A stretch of 64,000 nucleotides of DNA, from the NCBI GenBank assembly GCA_947447665.1, contig CANFJX010000001.1:399911-463910 (forward strand), in the 5' to 3' direction. Numbering within the stretch: the stretch's first letter is position 1; every line of letters starts with the position of its first letter. The translations under genes and the position numbers were made by a program. Below are positions 28,565-37,058 of the stretch, piece after piece. The stretch is from Bacteriovoracaceae bacterium (GTDB taxonomy: Bacteria > Bdellovibrionota > UBA1018). Under the pieces are notes generated by a model. That model had not been told where the DNA came from. It saw only the letters and a program-made list of their open reading frames with translations, and did no database searches.

Positions 28565-29019
28565 GTACTACTTCCTTTGTTGCCTAAATTGAATGAGTCA
28601 TGGGCAATCTCAGCCAGGTGAATCCCGGACAAAAATCGGGTTACCTTTTCGTTGAGTCGGCCCATCACGTGCTTAATCTCACACCGAGTGTCGTACTGAC
28701 AGCCCTCAGCGCTCTGCTTTATGTCTCCAGCACAAGAAACGATGGACTGATGGCCCTCCATCAGATCCAAGAACTCCGCAAGTGAGATCTGATCGAGCGG
28801 GCGAAGAAGGGTGTACCCACCCTTAGCACCACAAGCAGAATGAATTAAACCACTATCTTTGAGTCGGAGTAGAGTTTTTGCCGTAATTTCGAAGGGCAGA
28901 CCATAAGAATCGGCAATCTCCCGGGCACTAGTCACCTCGGCAGGGTCAGTCGACTGCTTGCGGCTCATGTGGCGAAGAGCCATAAGACCGTATTCTGTGG
29001 TTCGATTGAACTTAATCAT
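28561..29019 (-). CDS. iscR: Rrf2-family iron-sulfur cluster regulator IscR
   Basis: A 152-residue transcription factor with a winged helix ([13 protein letters not shown] ... [26 protein letters not shown]) and a dimerisation helix. The three cluster ligands are in [19 protein letters not shown] (Cys at positions 1, 2 and 3 of that stretch). In E. coli the cluster form represses the isc operon, so this gene likely represses its own transcription. AGGAGG lies 9 bp before the ATG, and a candidate operator lies just upstream. Confidence 0.94.
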   Translation of the reverse strand: MIKFNRTTEYGLMALRHMSRKQSTDPAEVTSAREIADSYGLPFEITAKTLLRLKDSGLIHSACGAKGGYTLLRPLDQISLAEFLDLMEGHQSIVSCAGDIKQSAEGCQYDTRCEIKHVMGRLNEKVTRFLSGIHLAEIAHDSFNLGNKGSST

Positions 29020-29034
29020 AATCCAGGCCCTCCT

Positions 29035-29067
29035 ATATACGATAGCCAGAGTCCGATATCAAGTCAA
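29035..29067 (-). promoter_or_regulatory. Candidate iscR promoter and IscR-like operator
   Basis: On the minus strand TTGACT (29067-29062) and TATCGT (29044-29039) are 17 bp apart, a reasonable -35/-10 pair, although it would put the start close to the ribosome site. The 25-mer at 29059-29035 begins ATAtCgGACT and ends TCGtaTAT, with 16 of 25 matches to the E. coli type 1 IscR consensus by my count. The overlap with the -10 would fit autorepression. Inference only. Confidence 0.35.
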
Positions 29068-29139
29068 AGTTGTGAGTCAGAGCGGACACAGGGCGGTTTA
29101 GCAAGGGCTCTAGCACGATCTGCTTTTTTGCAGCGATGC

Positions 29140-31050
29140 TCACCGCTCCGTAATCACAGCCTTTTTGATCAACTCAATCACGCTGGGTTCGGCGAGGGTA
29201 CTGATGTCGCCAAGATCACTGAACTCTTGAACTGCAAGTTTCTTTAAGATCCGACGCATGATCTTGCCACTTCTCGTCTTGGGTAATCCAGGGACGAAGT
29301 GGATTTTCTTGGGTGAAGCCAAGGGACCGACTTCCTTGCGAATAAGCTGAATCAGGGCTTTGGCCAGATCGGGGGTTTCAGGAGCGCCAGACTTGACGAC
29401 AACGAAGAGATGAAGAGCCTCGCCAGTGATATCATCATGGACGCCAATCGCGGCGGACTCGACGACATCGGAGTGTAGGACACAGGCAGACTCGATCTCG
29501 GCAGTACCGAGGCGATGGCCCGAGATTTTAATTACGTCATCCATACGACCTAAAATCCAATAGTTATTTTCGCTGTCCCGCCTTGCACCGTCGCCGGTGG
29601 AGTAATTGCCAGGATATTGTCTAAAATAGGTATCAAAAAACTTTTCCGGGTCGCCATAAACCCCACGCATTTGCCCAGGCCAAGAACGAGCGATGACCAG
29701 GGCACCTTGACCATCTCCCTTGAGGGCCTCACCACTTTCATTGATAATCTTAGGCTCTATCCCAGGAAGAGGCAGCGTCGCGCAGCCCGGTTGAGTCGGG
29801 GTAATCCCAGCCAAAGGAGAGATCAGGATCCCTCCGGTCTCGGTCTGCCACCAAGTATCGACAATGGGGCAGCGATCTTCGCCTACGACTGAGGAGTACC
29901 ATCGCCAGGCCTCAGGATTGATGGGCTCTCCCACAGTACCTAGGGTTCTCAGTGTTTTGCGAGAAGTTTTGACCACAGGCTCATCACCGAGGCTAGCTAG
30001 AGTTCGAATCGCAGTGGGGGCAGTGTACAAAATATTCACTGAGTGCTGATCCGTGATCTCCCAAAGGCGACTGGCGGTCGGGTACTGAGGAACTCCCTCA
30101 TACATCACCGTAGTCACTCCGTTGGCAAGGGGCCCGTAAAGCAAATAAGAATGCCCAGTGATCCAGCCTAAATCAGCGGTACAGAAATAGACATCCGAGT
30201 CTTGCGGCTGAAAGACAAGTTGATGACTATACGAAGTATAGGTGAGGTACCCCCCCATCGTATGGAGGACACCCTTGGGCTTGCCAGTGCTCCCGGAAGT
30301 GTAGAGAATAAAAAGAGGATCTTCGGATAAATGACTCGGGGCCGTGTGGGGCTTGAAAGGCTGAAGCACCTCGTTCCAATTCAGGTCTCGAAGTTGACGC
30401 TCCCACCGGGATTGTGAGCGATGCGGAATGACAAGAACGTTTGCGATCGTTGAGCAACCGATAGCAATGGCTTCGTCGACGTTCGTCTTGAGGTCGATCC
30501 ACTTCTCACCGCGGTAGACTCCGTTGGAGGTGATAATCAACTTTGCGCCACAATCATTCATTCGACTTTGGATGGAATGGGCAGAGAATCCTCCAAAAAT
30601 AACGCTGTGAATAGCTCCAATTCGAGCGCAAGCAAGCATACTGAAAGCCAGCTCGGGAATATTAGGAAGATAGAGGCCGACGCGATCACCTTTTTTAATC
30701 CCCAAAGCTTCAAGAGCATGGGCGATTCGGCAAACTTCTTCGTAGACTTGTTGAAAAGTGAAGGTTTTTTCTTCTCCGGGCTCATTACCGACCCAGATCA
30801 ATGCCTTTTTGCTTCCTTTCCCGGCATGAACATGACGATCCACGCAATTTTCGGCGACATTTAATTCTGCGCCTAAATACCAAGACACATGACCAGTTAA
30901 GTAATCGCACTGCGAAACACGGCTCCAAGGTTTCCGCCAATGAAGTTGGTTTTTTGCTATGTTATCCCAAAACTCTTCATTCTTCTCTAAGGAGTAACGA
31001 TAAACTCGCTGATAATCATCGAGGCTTTTGATCTGAATTGAAGTCGTCAT
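29140..31050 (-). CDS. acs: Acetyl-coenzyme A synthetase
   Basis: A 636-residue AMP-forming acyl-CoA synthetase that activates acetate to acetyl-CoA. Seen: YTSGSTGKPKGVLHTMGG (P-loop), TADLGWITGHSYLLYGPL, DTWWQTETGG (acetate-pocket Trp), STGDGARRD, and PKTRSGKIMRRIL with the regulatory lysine that is acetylated in other species. The length is standard. It is separated from the Psd gene upstream by 60 bp; a promoter may lie there, but I could not pick a convincing one. Its own transcription could also continue from the cluster upstream. Confidence 0.97.
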   Translation of the reverse strand: MTTSIQIKSLDDYQRVYRYSLEKNEEFWDNIAKNQLHWRKPWSRVSQCDYLTGHVSWYLGAELNVAENCVDRHVHAGKGSKKALIWVGNEPGEEKTFTFQQVYEEVCRIAHALEALGIKKGDRVGLYLPNIPELAFSMLACARIGAIHSVIFGGFSAHSIQSRMNDCGAKLIITSNGVYRGEKWIDLKTNVDEAIAIGCSTIANVLVIPHRSQSRWERQLRDLNWNEVLQPFKPHTAPSHLSEDPLFILYTSGSTGKPKGVLHTMGGYLTYTSYSHQLVFQPQDSDVYFCTADLGWITGHSYLLYGPLANGVTTVMYEGVPQYPTASRLWEITDQHSVNILYTAPTAIRTLASLGDEPVVKTSRKTLRTLGTVGEPINPEAWRWYSSVVGEDRCPIVDTWWQTETGGILISPLAGITPTQPGCATLPLPGIEPKIINESGEALKGDGQGALVIARSWPGQMRGVYGDPEKFFDTYFRQYPGNYSTGDGARRDSENNYWILGRMDDVIKISGHRLGTAEIESACVLHSDVVESAAIGVHDDITGEALHLFVVVKSGAPETPDLAKALIQLIRKEVGPLASPKKIHFVPGLPKTRSGKIMRRILKKLAVQEFSDLGDISTLAEPSVIELIKKAVITER

Positions 31051-31110
31051 TTGATGACAATAGCTCGACCCGAATCGAGATGCAAAGCGAAGCAGGGGTC
31101 CTAAAAATCT

Positions 31111-32025
31111 TTATGATCGACTCGCAACACCCTCACCTAAGCGAACTAGAACCTCTCGCCCTTTTTGAGTCTGATCGAGCAGATCCTCATCGGGCTTCCA
31201 CTTTCCAGGCTCGCCCAAGACAATGACCGTAGATCCTCCGAAGAGAAAATATCCCTTCTCATCACCCCGATTGAAGTCTTGTCGCTGAGTATGAGTTTGC
31301 ACAATCTTGCCGACACAGAGAGCGCCTACTTCAATATAAGCCAGCGCTCCGAAATTCTCAGTTTCTAAAATCGTGATTTGCCGCTCGTTGGTTGCAAAAA
31401 TATCATTCCTTACCTGGAGAGCCACTGGGTTCACTGAATGAAGTACCCCATGAATCCGATAGGAATCGATTACTCGACCTGAGTCAGGAAAATGAAATCG
31501 ATGATAGTCCGTGGGGCAGAGTCGAGCCAATAAGAGTGGCCCCCCGGCAAAGCGACTCGCCCAAGGGGTATTTCCCAGGAGTGCTTCTGCACTCAGAAAC
31601 TTCCCTTTGACCGGAAATTTTTGATCGAGGGCAATACTCTCAAAAGCGAGGTAACGGGCTTCGGCAAATGCAGCCAGTTGATTTCGATTTTGAACAAATG
31701 GACGAATTCCAGGCTTAAATTGCCGAATAAAAAAATCGTTAAAACTATGAAATGGCCCCGATTCAAACTCGTGCATCGCGATACTAAAGGATTCAATAAA
31801 AGGAACAATCTTACGACGACTAAACCCTGACGACTGATAAGCCCCATAGAGTTGGCTGATCCAAGCTTTAGACAAAATCCACTCAGTCAATTTTCGCCCG
31901 AGTGTGGTCTGATAGGCCCACCGCAACGAAGCGTCACCGTAGACCTTCTCACTCTCGTAGGAGGCAGTCTGACGATTCCAAAAAACAATGGGAGACGAAT
32001 CAGATTTTTTGATGTCGATCGACAT
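31111..32025 (-). CDS. psd: Phosphatidylserine decarboxylase
   Basis: A 304-residue proenzyme that makes phosphatidylethanolamine from phosphatidylserine at the inner membrane. The self-cleavage motif FGGST is at residues 262-266: cleavage between Gly264 and Ser265 yields the pyruvoyl group. CPTDYHRFHFP provides the conserved Asp/His. ATG 32025 is chosen because GAGGAG lies 7 bp upstream; a TTG at 32040 overlapping the kdsC stop is the alternative. The pattern fits the shorter PSD branch (Chlamydia/Clostridium-like), whose cleavage sequence is GST. Confidence 0.92.
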   Translation of the reverse strand: MSIDIKKSDSSPIVFWNRQTASYESEKVYGDASLRWAYQTTLGRKLTEWILSKAWISQLYGAYQSSGFSRRKIVPFIESFSIAMHEFESGPFHSFNDFFIRQFKPGIRPFVQNRNQLAAFAEARYLAFESIALDQKFPVKGKFLSAEALLGNTPWASRFAGGPLLLARLCPTDYHRFHFPDSGRVIDSYRIHGVLHSVNPVALQVRNDIFATNERQITILETENFGALAYIEVGALCVGKIVQTHTQRQDFNRGDEKGYFLFGGSTVIVLGEPGKWKPDEDLLDQTQKGREVLVRLGEGVASRS

Positions 32026-32036
32026 ATTGGGGCTCC

Positions 32037-32567
32037 TCAAGCATGGTCCTGAGCTTTTAGAATGAAGTCTGCCACTTCTCGAACTGCTCCGTACCCTCCC
32101 AGGGTGCGGGTGATATAATCAGCTTGTTTCTTCACCTCAGACACTGCCTGAGGGACGGAGAACGCCAGACCCACGGCCTTGAGTACTGGGATATCAAAGA
32201 GATCATCCCCTATATAAGCCATTTCACTTGGCTGAATCTGGGTCACGCGAACCAATGCCTCAAGGGACTCCATCTTATTCTCGTTCCCAAGGTAAGCGTG
32301 AGAAACCCCTAAAACTTTCATTCTCTCTTGAATATCTGGGCCACTACTTCCACTGAATACTGCGACTTGAATCCCAGCCTTCTTGAGAAGCCGAATTCCG
32401 TACCCATCATGGACATGAAAAAACCTTGCCCAACCTTGTCCTTGGATCCAAAAAAGTTTACCGTCCGTCAAAACCCCATCCACATCCAAAATAAGGAGCT
32501 GAACTTTTCTCAGCTTTCGGACGAAGGCCGCACTCATACTCTTTTTAACTACGACCTTCTTGGGCAT
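32037..32567 (-). CDS. kdsC: 3-deoxy-D-manno-octulosonate 8-phosphate phosphatase
   Basis: A 176-residue HAD-superfamily enzyme without a cap domain, which removes phosphate from Kdo-8-phosphate. The DxDxT/V motif is LDVDGVLTD with nucleophile Asp28 and Asp30; motif III and IV are in EMAYIGDDLFDIPVL. The ending GGYGAVREVADFIL is diagnostic of KdsC. Ribosome site AGGAG lies before ATG 32567; the stop overlaps the TTG upstream of psd. It follows kdsA by 11 bp in the Kdo pathway order. Confidence 0.95.
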   Translation of the reverse strand: MPKKVVVKKSMSAAFVRKLRKVQLLILDVDGVLTDGKLFWIQGQGWARFFHVHDGYGIRLLKKAGIQVAVFSGSSGPDIQERMKVLGVSHAYLGNENKMESLEALVRVTQIQPSEMAYIGDDLFDIPVLKAVGLAFSVPQAVSEVKKQADYITRTLGGYGAVREVADFILKAQDHA

Positions 32568-32578
32568 TTTAACCTCTC

Positions 32579-33469
32579 CTAGTCTTGAGCTTCAGGAAGT
32601 AATTTAGGCATTCCGGAAACAAGTCCTCGGATTTCGAGGAGCTGCCTCACAAAGGCCCCCACACGGTCTAGATAAAATGCATTTGGGCCATCACTTTTGG
32701 CCTGATTTGGCCGCGGGTGACACTCCATAAAGAGTCCGTCAGCCCCTGCAGCCATCGCCGCGCGTGCAAGTACTTCTAAATACTCTCGCTTGCCTCCCGT
32801 GCTGCTGCCTCCCTGGGCTGCTCCAGGAGTTTGAATCGAATGAGTGGCATCATAGATCGTGGGAACTTTGAATTTCTTCATCGTTTGAAAGGAAACCATG
32901 TCCACGACTAAAGTATTATAGCCGAAAGTCACACCCCGCTCGGTGAGGCAAAACCAGTCAGACGGAGGCGCCTCAATGCGACCCCCTTCCAGGAGCTGCT
33001 TCTCAACTTCGCGAATTTTTTCTACAATATTCTTGGCATCCCAAGGGGCCAGGAATTGCCCCTTTTTGACATTAAGTCGTCTTTTAGACGTGAGAGCTGC
33101 CTCAGCGGCTGCCACGATCATATCCGTTTGCCGACAAAGAAATGCAGGTACCTGAAGAAATTCCACCACCTCCGCCACAGGCTTAGCTTGCTCGGGAGTG
33201 TGAAAATCCGTCAATAAGGGTAACCCCGTCTTCTCGCGAACTCGGGCTAGGATCTCTAGGCCCTTTTTTAGCCCAGGCCCACGGAAGCCATGGATCGAAG
33301 TCCGATTGGCCTTATCAAAGGATGCCTTGAAATAAAGTCGCACGGGTAAACCGCTGAGTTGCAGCTTAAGCTCCTGAGCGATCTCCATCACCAAACCCTC
33401 ATCCTCGATCACACAAGGACCGGCGATCAAAGTCATAGGGGCTTGCGAGCTGAGTGGGGATTGGATCAT
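32579..33469 (-). CDS. kdsA: 3-deoxy-8-phosphooctulonate synthase, metal-dependent type
   Basis: A 296-residue enzyme that condenses phosphoenolpyruvate and arabinose-5-phosphate. Seen: [11 protein letters not shown], where Cys19 replaces the Asn of E. coli KdsA and indicates the metal-dependent class; [33 protein letters not shown]; and [20 protein letters not shown]. Start ATG 33469 is taken because its ATG overlaps the pyrG TGA (ATGA); an in-frame start at 33571 lies 102 bp inside pyrG and is not needed. Confidence 0.95.
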   Translation of the reverse strand: MIQSPLSSQAPMTLIAGPCVIEDEGLVMEIAQELKLQLSGLPVRLYFKASFDKANRTSIHGFRGPGLKKGLEILARVREKTGLPLLTDFHTPEQAKPVAEVVEFLQVPAFLCRQTDMIVAAAEAALTSKRRLNVKKGQFLAPWDAKNIVEKIREVEKQLLEGGRIEAPPSDWFCLTERGVTFGYNTLVVDMVSFQTMKKFKVPTIYDATHSIQTPGAAQGGSSTGGKREYLEVLARAAMAAGADGLFMECHPRPNQAKSDGPNAFYLDRVGAFVRQLLEIRGLVSGMPKLLPEAQD

Positions 33470-35115
33470 TTTTTTCTCTCTTGATGCTTTTTCTTCGCTG
33501 CTTCGACAAACGATGCAAAGAGTGGATGAGGTCTCAAGGGGTGACTTAAAAATTCTGGATGAAATTGACATCCCAAAAACCAGGGATGATTTGGAGACTC
33601 AACCATTTCCACCAGCTCCTCGCCAGTTTCAGGATTGGCATTTTTGCCCGAAATGATCAGCCCCTTTTCTTTGAGCTGAGCTACATAACGATTTGAGACC
33701 TCAAACCGGTGACGATGCCTTTCGGAAATGAACTCCTTTTGATAAGCCTGGAAAGCCTTAGTCTTCACGCCGGGCTTGGACTCCTTCACGAGTTGGCATG
33801 GATAGGCACCCAGCCTCATCGTACCGCCTAGATCAGTGTGAGCTTTTTGTGACTCCATCAAATCAATAACATTGGATGAGCCCTTAGGTCTAAACTCAGC
33901 TGAGTTCGCATCAGCAATTTTACATTCACTTCTAGCAAACTCAATCACAGCCAACTGCATCCCCAGGCAAATCCCAAAGAAGGGGACACCCTGAGTGCGC
34001 GCAAAATGGATAGCTTTGATTTTGCCTTCAATACCGCGCTCACCAAAACCACCTGGAACCAGAACTCCATCGACTGAGGCCAGGAGATCCAGCTGATTTC
34101 CTTTCTCTAGTTCCTCGGAATCAATGTATACCATATTGACTCGAGTGTGATGAGCTACGCCACCATGAATCAAGGCTTCGGAAATTGATTTATAACTGTC
34201 ACGCCAGTCCGTATATTTACCGACAATGCCGACAGAAATTTCAGTCTCGGGGTGATGAAGTCTGTCGATCATAGACGCCCATCGAGAAAGATCGGGACGC
34301 CCTGACCAAATTCCTAATTTTTCAGCGATTTCCTCGTCCAAACCCTGCTGATGAAAAAGGAGCGGAACTTCATAAATATGCTTCACATCGGTGGCACTAA
34401 AAACCTGCCGGCCCGAAACATTACAGAAAAGACCGATCTTATCCTTGACGTCTTGAGGAAGAACCCGGTCGGTTCGACAAAGGAGAATGTCGGGCTGAAT
34501 TCCAATTTCGCGGAGTTCTTTCACACTATGTTGAGTGGGTTTCGTTTTCAACTCACCCGCCGCTGCAATGTAAGGCACCAATGTAAGGTGAACAAACAAA
34601 ACGTTGGATGCCCCCTCTTCGGCCTTCATCTGCCGGATAGCCTCGAGAAACGGAAGGCTCTCAATGTCTCCGACTGTTCCACCCACCTCGACGATTGCTA
34701 GATCATAACCGGTAGCGGCATCTCGAATGTTTCTCTTAATTTCGTCCGTAATATGGGGAATAACCTGAATCGTTTCTCCCAAGTAACCGCCGGCCCGTTC
34801 GCGCCGCAGAACGGCATCGTAAATTCTTCCCGTAGTAAAACTATTTTTTCTAGAAAACTTTGCACCCTGAACAAAGCGTGAATAGTGCCCAAGGTCTAAA
34901 TCTGTTTCAGCTCCATCATCGAGAACGAAAACTTCTCCATGCTGAAATGGGTTCATCGTCCCTGGATCCACGTTTAAATAAGGATCCATCTTGATCATGG
35001 TCACGCTGATTCCGCGCTGCTCCATGAGCATCCCAATTGAGGCTGCGCTGATGCCTTTGCCAATACTGGAAAGGACGCCCCCTGTCACAAATATATATTT
35101 TTTTTGTTTTGCCAT
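33466..35115 (-). CDS. pyrG: CTP synthase
   Basis: A 549-residue amidotransferase that converts UTP to CTP. The synthase domain starts [20 protein letters not shown]; the glutaminase domain has [15 protein letters not shown] with nucleophile Cys and CQFHPEF with His/Glu. The length is normal. It sits between kdsB and kdsA; CTP is the co-substrate of KdsB, so the cluster links nucleotide supply with CMP-Kdo synthesis. Its stop overlaps kdsA. Confidence 0.97.
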   Translation of the reverse strand: MAKQKKYIFVTGGVLSSIGKGISAASIGMLMEQRGISVTMIKMDPYLNVDPGTMNPFQHGEVFVLDDGAETDLDLGHYSRFVQGAKFSRKNSFTTGRIYDAVLRRERAGGYLGETIQVIPHITDEIKRNIRDAATGYDLAIVEVGGTVGDIESLPFLEAIRQMKAEEGASNVLFVHLTLVPYIAAAGELKTKPTQHSVKELREIGIQPDILLCRTDRVLPQDVKDKIGLFCNVSGRQVFSATDVKHIYEVPLLFHQQGLDEEIAEKLGIWSGRPDLSRWASMIDRLHHPETEISVGIVGKYTDWRDSYKSISEALIHGGVAHHTRVNMVYIDSEELEKGNQLDLLASVDGVLVPGGFGERGIEGKIKAIHFARTQGVPFFGICLGMQLAVIEFARSECKIADANSAEFRPKGSSNVIDLMESQKAHTDLGGTMRLGAYPCQLVKESKPGVKTKAFQAYQKEFISERHRHRFEVSNRYVAQLKEKGLIISGKNANPETGEELVEMVESPNHPWFLGCQFHPEFLSHPLRPHPLFASFVEAAKKKHQERKK

Positions 35116-35148
35116 TTAAAAATCCGATTTTTGATTGATTAAACAATC

Positions 35149-35883
35149 TTATACAAGAAGTTGCCTTACTTTTTCAAGGTCCTCCGGTGTGTCGACACCC
35201 ACGGATACAAAATTGGCTTCGGCCACGCCCATGGACATTCCGTTCTCAAGTGCTCTTAATTGTTCGAGAACTTCGGCTTTTTCGAGCCGAGAAACAGGCA
35301 GATTTCGAAATTTCATCAGAGCTGATTTTGAGTACACATAGAGGCCTACATGCCGCTTACAGAAGAGTTCTTCCCCCGGTTCAGGCAAAGGCCCTCGACT
35401 ATAAGGAATGGGCAACCGCGAAAAGTAAATTGCCCTATCATTGCTATCAACTATTACCTTCACCACCGAGGGATCAGACAACTCCTCCCGCGTACGCAAA
35501 GGAACCATGACAGTACTCAGAGCAAATCGCTTGGAGCGAACGAGCTCCACCGCATTTTCGATGGCTTTGGGATCAATCAGAGGCTCGTCGCCCTGAAGGT
35601 TAACATAAATTTCTGCACTCACCTGATCTGCGACAGCCGCGACTCGATCGGTCCCACTGGCCAGCTCTGGGGAGGTCATCTGACATTCTCCGCCGAAATT
35701 TCGAACCACCTGCTCAATCCTAGCATCGTCCGTAGCAACAATGACTTGATCGATGCCACGGGCCTTTTTCGCCTGCTCATAAACCCACTGAATCATGGGC
35801 CTCCCATGAATCATCGCCAGGGGTTTAGCAGCCAATCGGGTTGAAGCATACCTTGCCGGAATTACAATGATGGTTTTTTCCAT
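35149..35883 (-). CDS. kdsB: CMP-Kdo synthetase
   Basis: A 244-residue nucleotidyltransferase that joins Kdo to CMP using CTP. Seen: VIPARYASTRLAAKPLA (nucleotide-binding), MIQWVYEQA, VATDDARI, NLQGDEPLI, KRHVGLYVYSK and GVDTPEDLEKV. These fit KdsB and not the related NeuA/KpsU families. The size is normal. It lies 29 bp after the phosphoesterase gene and 33 bp before pyrG, within one minus-strand run. Confidence 0.96.
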   Translation of the reverse strand: MEKTIIVIPARYASTRLAAKPLAMIHGRPMIQWVYEQAKKARGIDQVIVATDDARIEQVVRNFGGECQMTSPELASGTDRVAAVADQVSAEIYVNLQGDEPLIDPKAIENAVELVRSKRFALSTVMVPLRTREELSDPSVVKVIVDSNDRAIYFSRLPIPYSRGPLPEPGEELFCKRHVGLYVYSKSALMKFRNLPVSRLEKAEVLEQLRALENGMSMGVAEANFVSVGVDTPEDLEKVRQLLV

Positions 35884-35912
35884 GGATGCTCAGATTAGGG
35901 GAGTCAAATCGA

Positions 35913-37040
35913 TTATGCAAGGACTTCAACCTCTGGCTTCCAAGTCCCTTGCCACTGCTTGAGGCGAACTTTAGGCCGTCCCTGGGCCAGATTACCCAAG
36001 GGATACTCAATGAAGGCGTAAGTCAGGCGAATCTGTTTGCCATAATCATTCAAGTCGAGATTGGTCGTTTCGTTCCAGGTGCCTTCATTGAAGTATTCTT
36101 TTCCCTCTTTCCACTGCCGATACCTGAGCATATGAGTGTGACCAAAAATCACCGTGTGAACTGCTTCGTATTTTTCAAGAATCTTGAACGCTATTTTATC
36201 ATAATTAGGGTAGAGGGAAATTTCCTTTAGCAATCCAAAGGTTGCTCGCACTCCTTGATGGATTTGAAAACGACTTCGAAATAAAACCGTATCGATGATA
36301 AAACGAACGATTCCCACTCCAGTTTTAATGCCCCAAAAAATATCATGAAATAAAATCCAAATAATCAAAGAAGATGAAGGCCTGACTTTGTCAACGTGAG
36401 GGCGAGTTTGCTTCATTTCAGGGAGGAACACCGCTACAAAAAGCGAACCCCACGGAAGATTTAAAACAGGCTCAGGCAAACCTTCATGAATGAAGGGTCG
36501 CTTGAGATCAATCTGAGCAAATCTTTCATGCTGCTGTCCATGCTCAACATAAACACCGTCAAACTGGTAGGAGACATCATGAAAATTGACCTCAGCTCCA
36601 ATGGCTTCTGAGAAAGCCTTCCTCGGACCGGGCCAAAGCATACCAGCGTCGTGATTTCCAACGATATAAGTCACACGATGATGAGGTGTCGCGGCAAATT
36701 TACGAAGGGCTTGAAAAAATTCTGGGTGACCCTGAACAATTCGATGCACTGCTCTAATCACACTTCGCTCAGTGATCATATGAGTAAAAACACCAAACGT
36801 GTCAATTTGAAGGAGATTGAGAATATCTCCATTGAGAATCAACTCTACCTCGGCATCAGCAAAATCACCGACTCGGTGATAATTAAGAAACTCTGCAAAC
36901 TCGCGGTCATAAATGAAATCTTCTAAAATATTCTGCGTACCATCCGGAAGGTAGCGCCCCTTTCCCAAATGGAAATCACTCACCACGAGTTTATATCGCG
37001 CGCTCGATTGACTGAGCTCCTGGAGTTCACTTTCAGGCAT
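35913..37040 (-). CDS. Calcineurin-like metallophosphoesterase
   Basis: A 375-residue cytoplasmic or peripheral phosphoesterase. Metal-binding motifs are in order: DFHLG (Asp22, His24), NGDIL (Asp72), GNHD (129-131), EHGQQHE and FGHTHMLRY. The last histidine pair and the long insert with a hydrophobic stretch (NLPWGSLFVAVFLPEM; LIIWILFHDIFWGIKTGVGIV) suggest membrane attachment. The order resembles LpxH-like enzymes, but GNHD instead of GNRD and the larger size argue against a simple LpxH call. It lies 18 bp after the pseudo-receiver gene and 29 bp before kdsB, so an envelope role is likely. Confidence 0.83.
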   Translation of the reverse strand: MPESELQELSQSSARYKLVVSDFHLGKGRYLPDGTQNILEDFIYDREFAEFLNYHRVGDFADAEVELILNGDILNLLQIDTFGVFTHMITERSVIRAVHRIVQGHPEFFQALRKFAATPHHRVTYIVGNHDAGMLWPGPRKAFSEAIGAEVNFHDVSYQFDGVYVEHGQQHERFAQIDLKRPFIHEGLPEPVLNLPWGSLFVAVFLPEMKQTRPHVDKVRPSSSLIIWILFHDIFWGIKTGVGIVRFIIDTVLFRSRFQIHQGVRATFGLLKEISLYPNYDKIAFKILEKYEAVHTVIFGHTHMLRYRQWKEGKEYFNEGTWNETTNLDLNDYGKQIRLTYAFIEYPLGNLAQGRPKVRLKQWQGTWKPEVEVLA

Positions 37041-37058
37041 GATTCAGCTCTCTACCTT

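Noticed and set aside
33470..33571. Longer start of kdsA inside pyrG
   Set aside because: It would add 34 residues not found in KdsA; the ATGA overlap start is standard.
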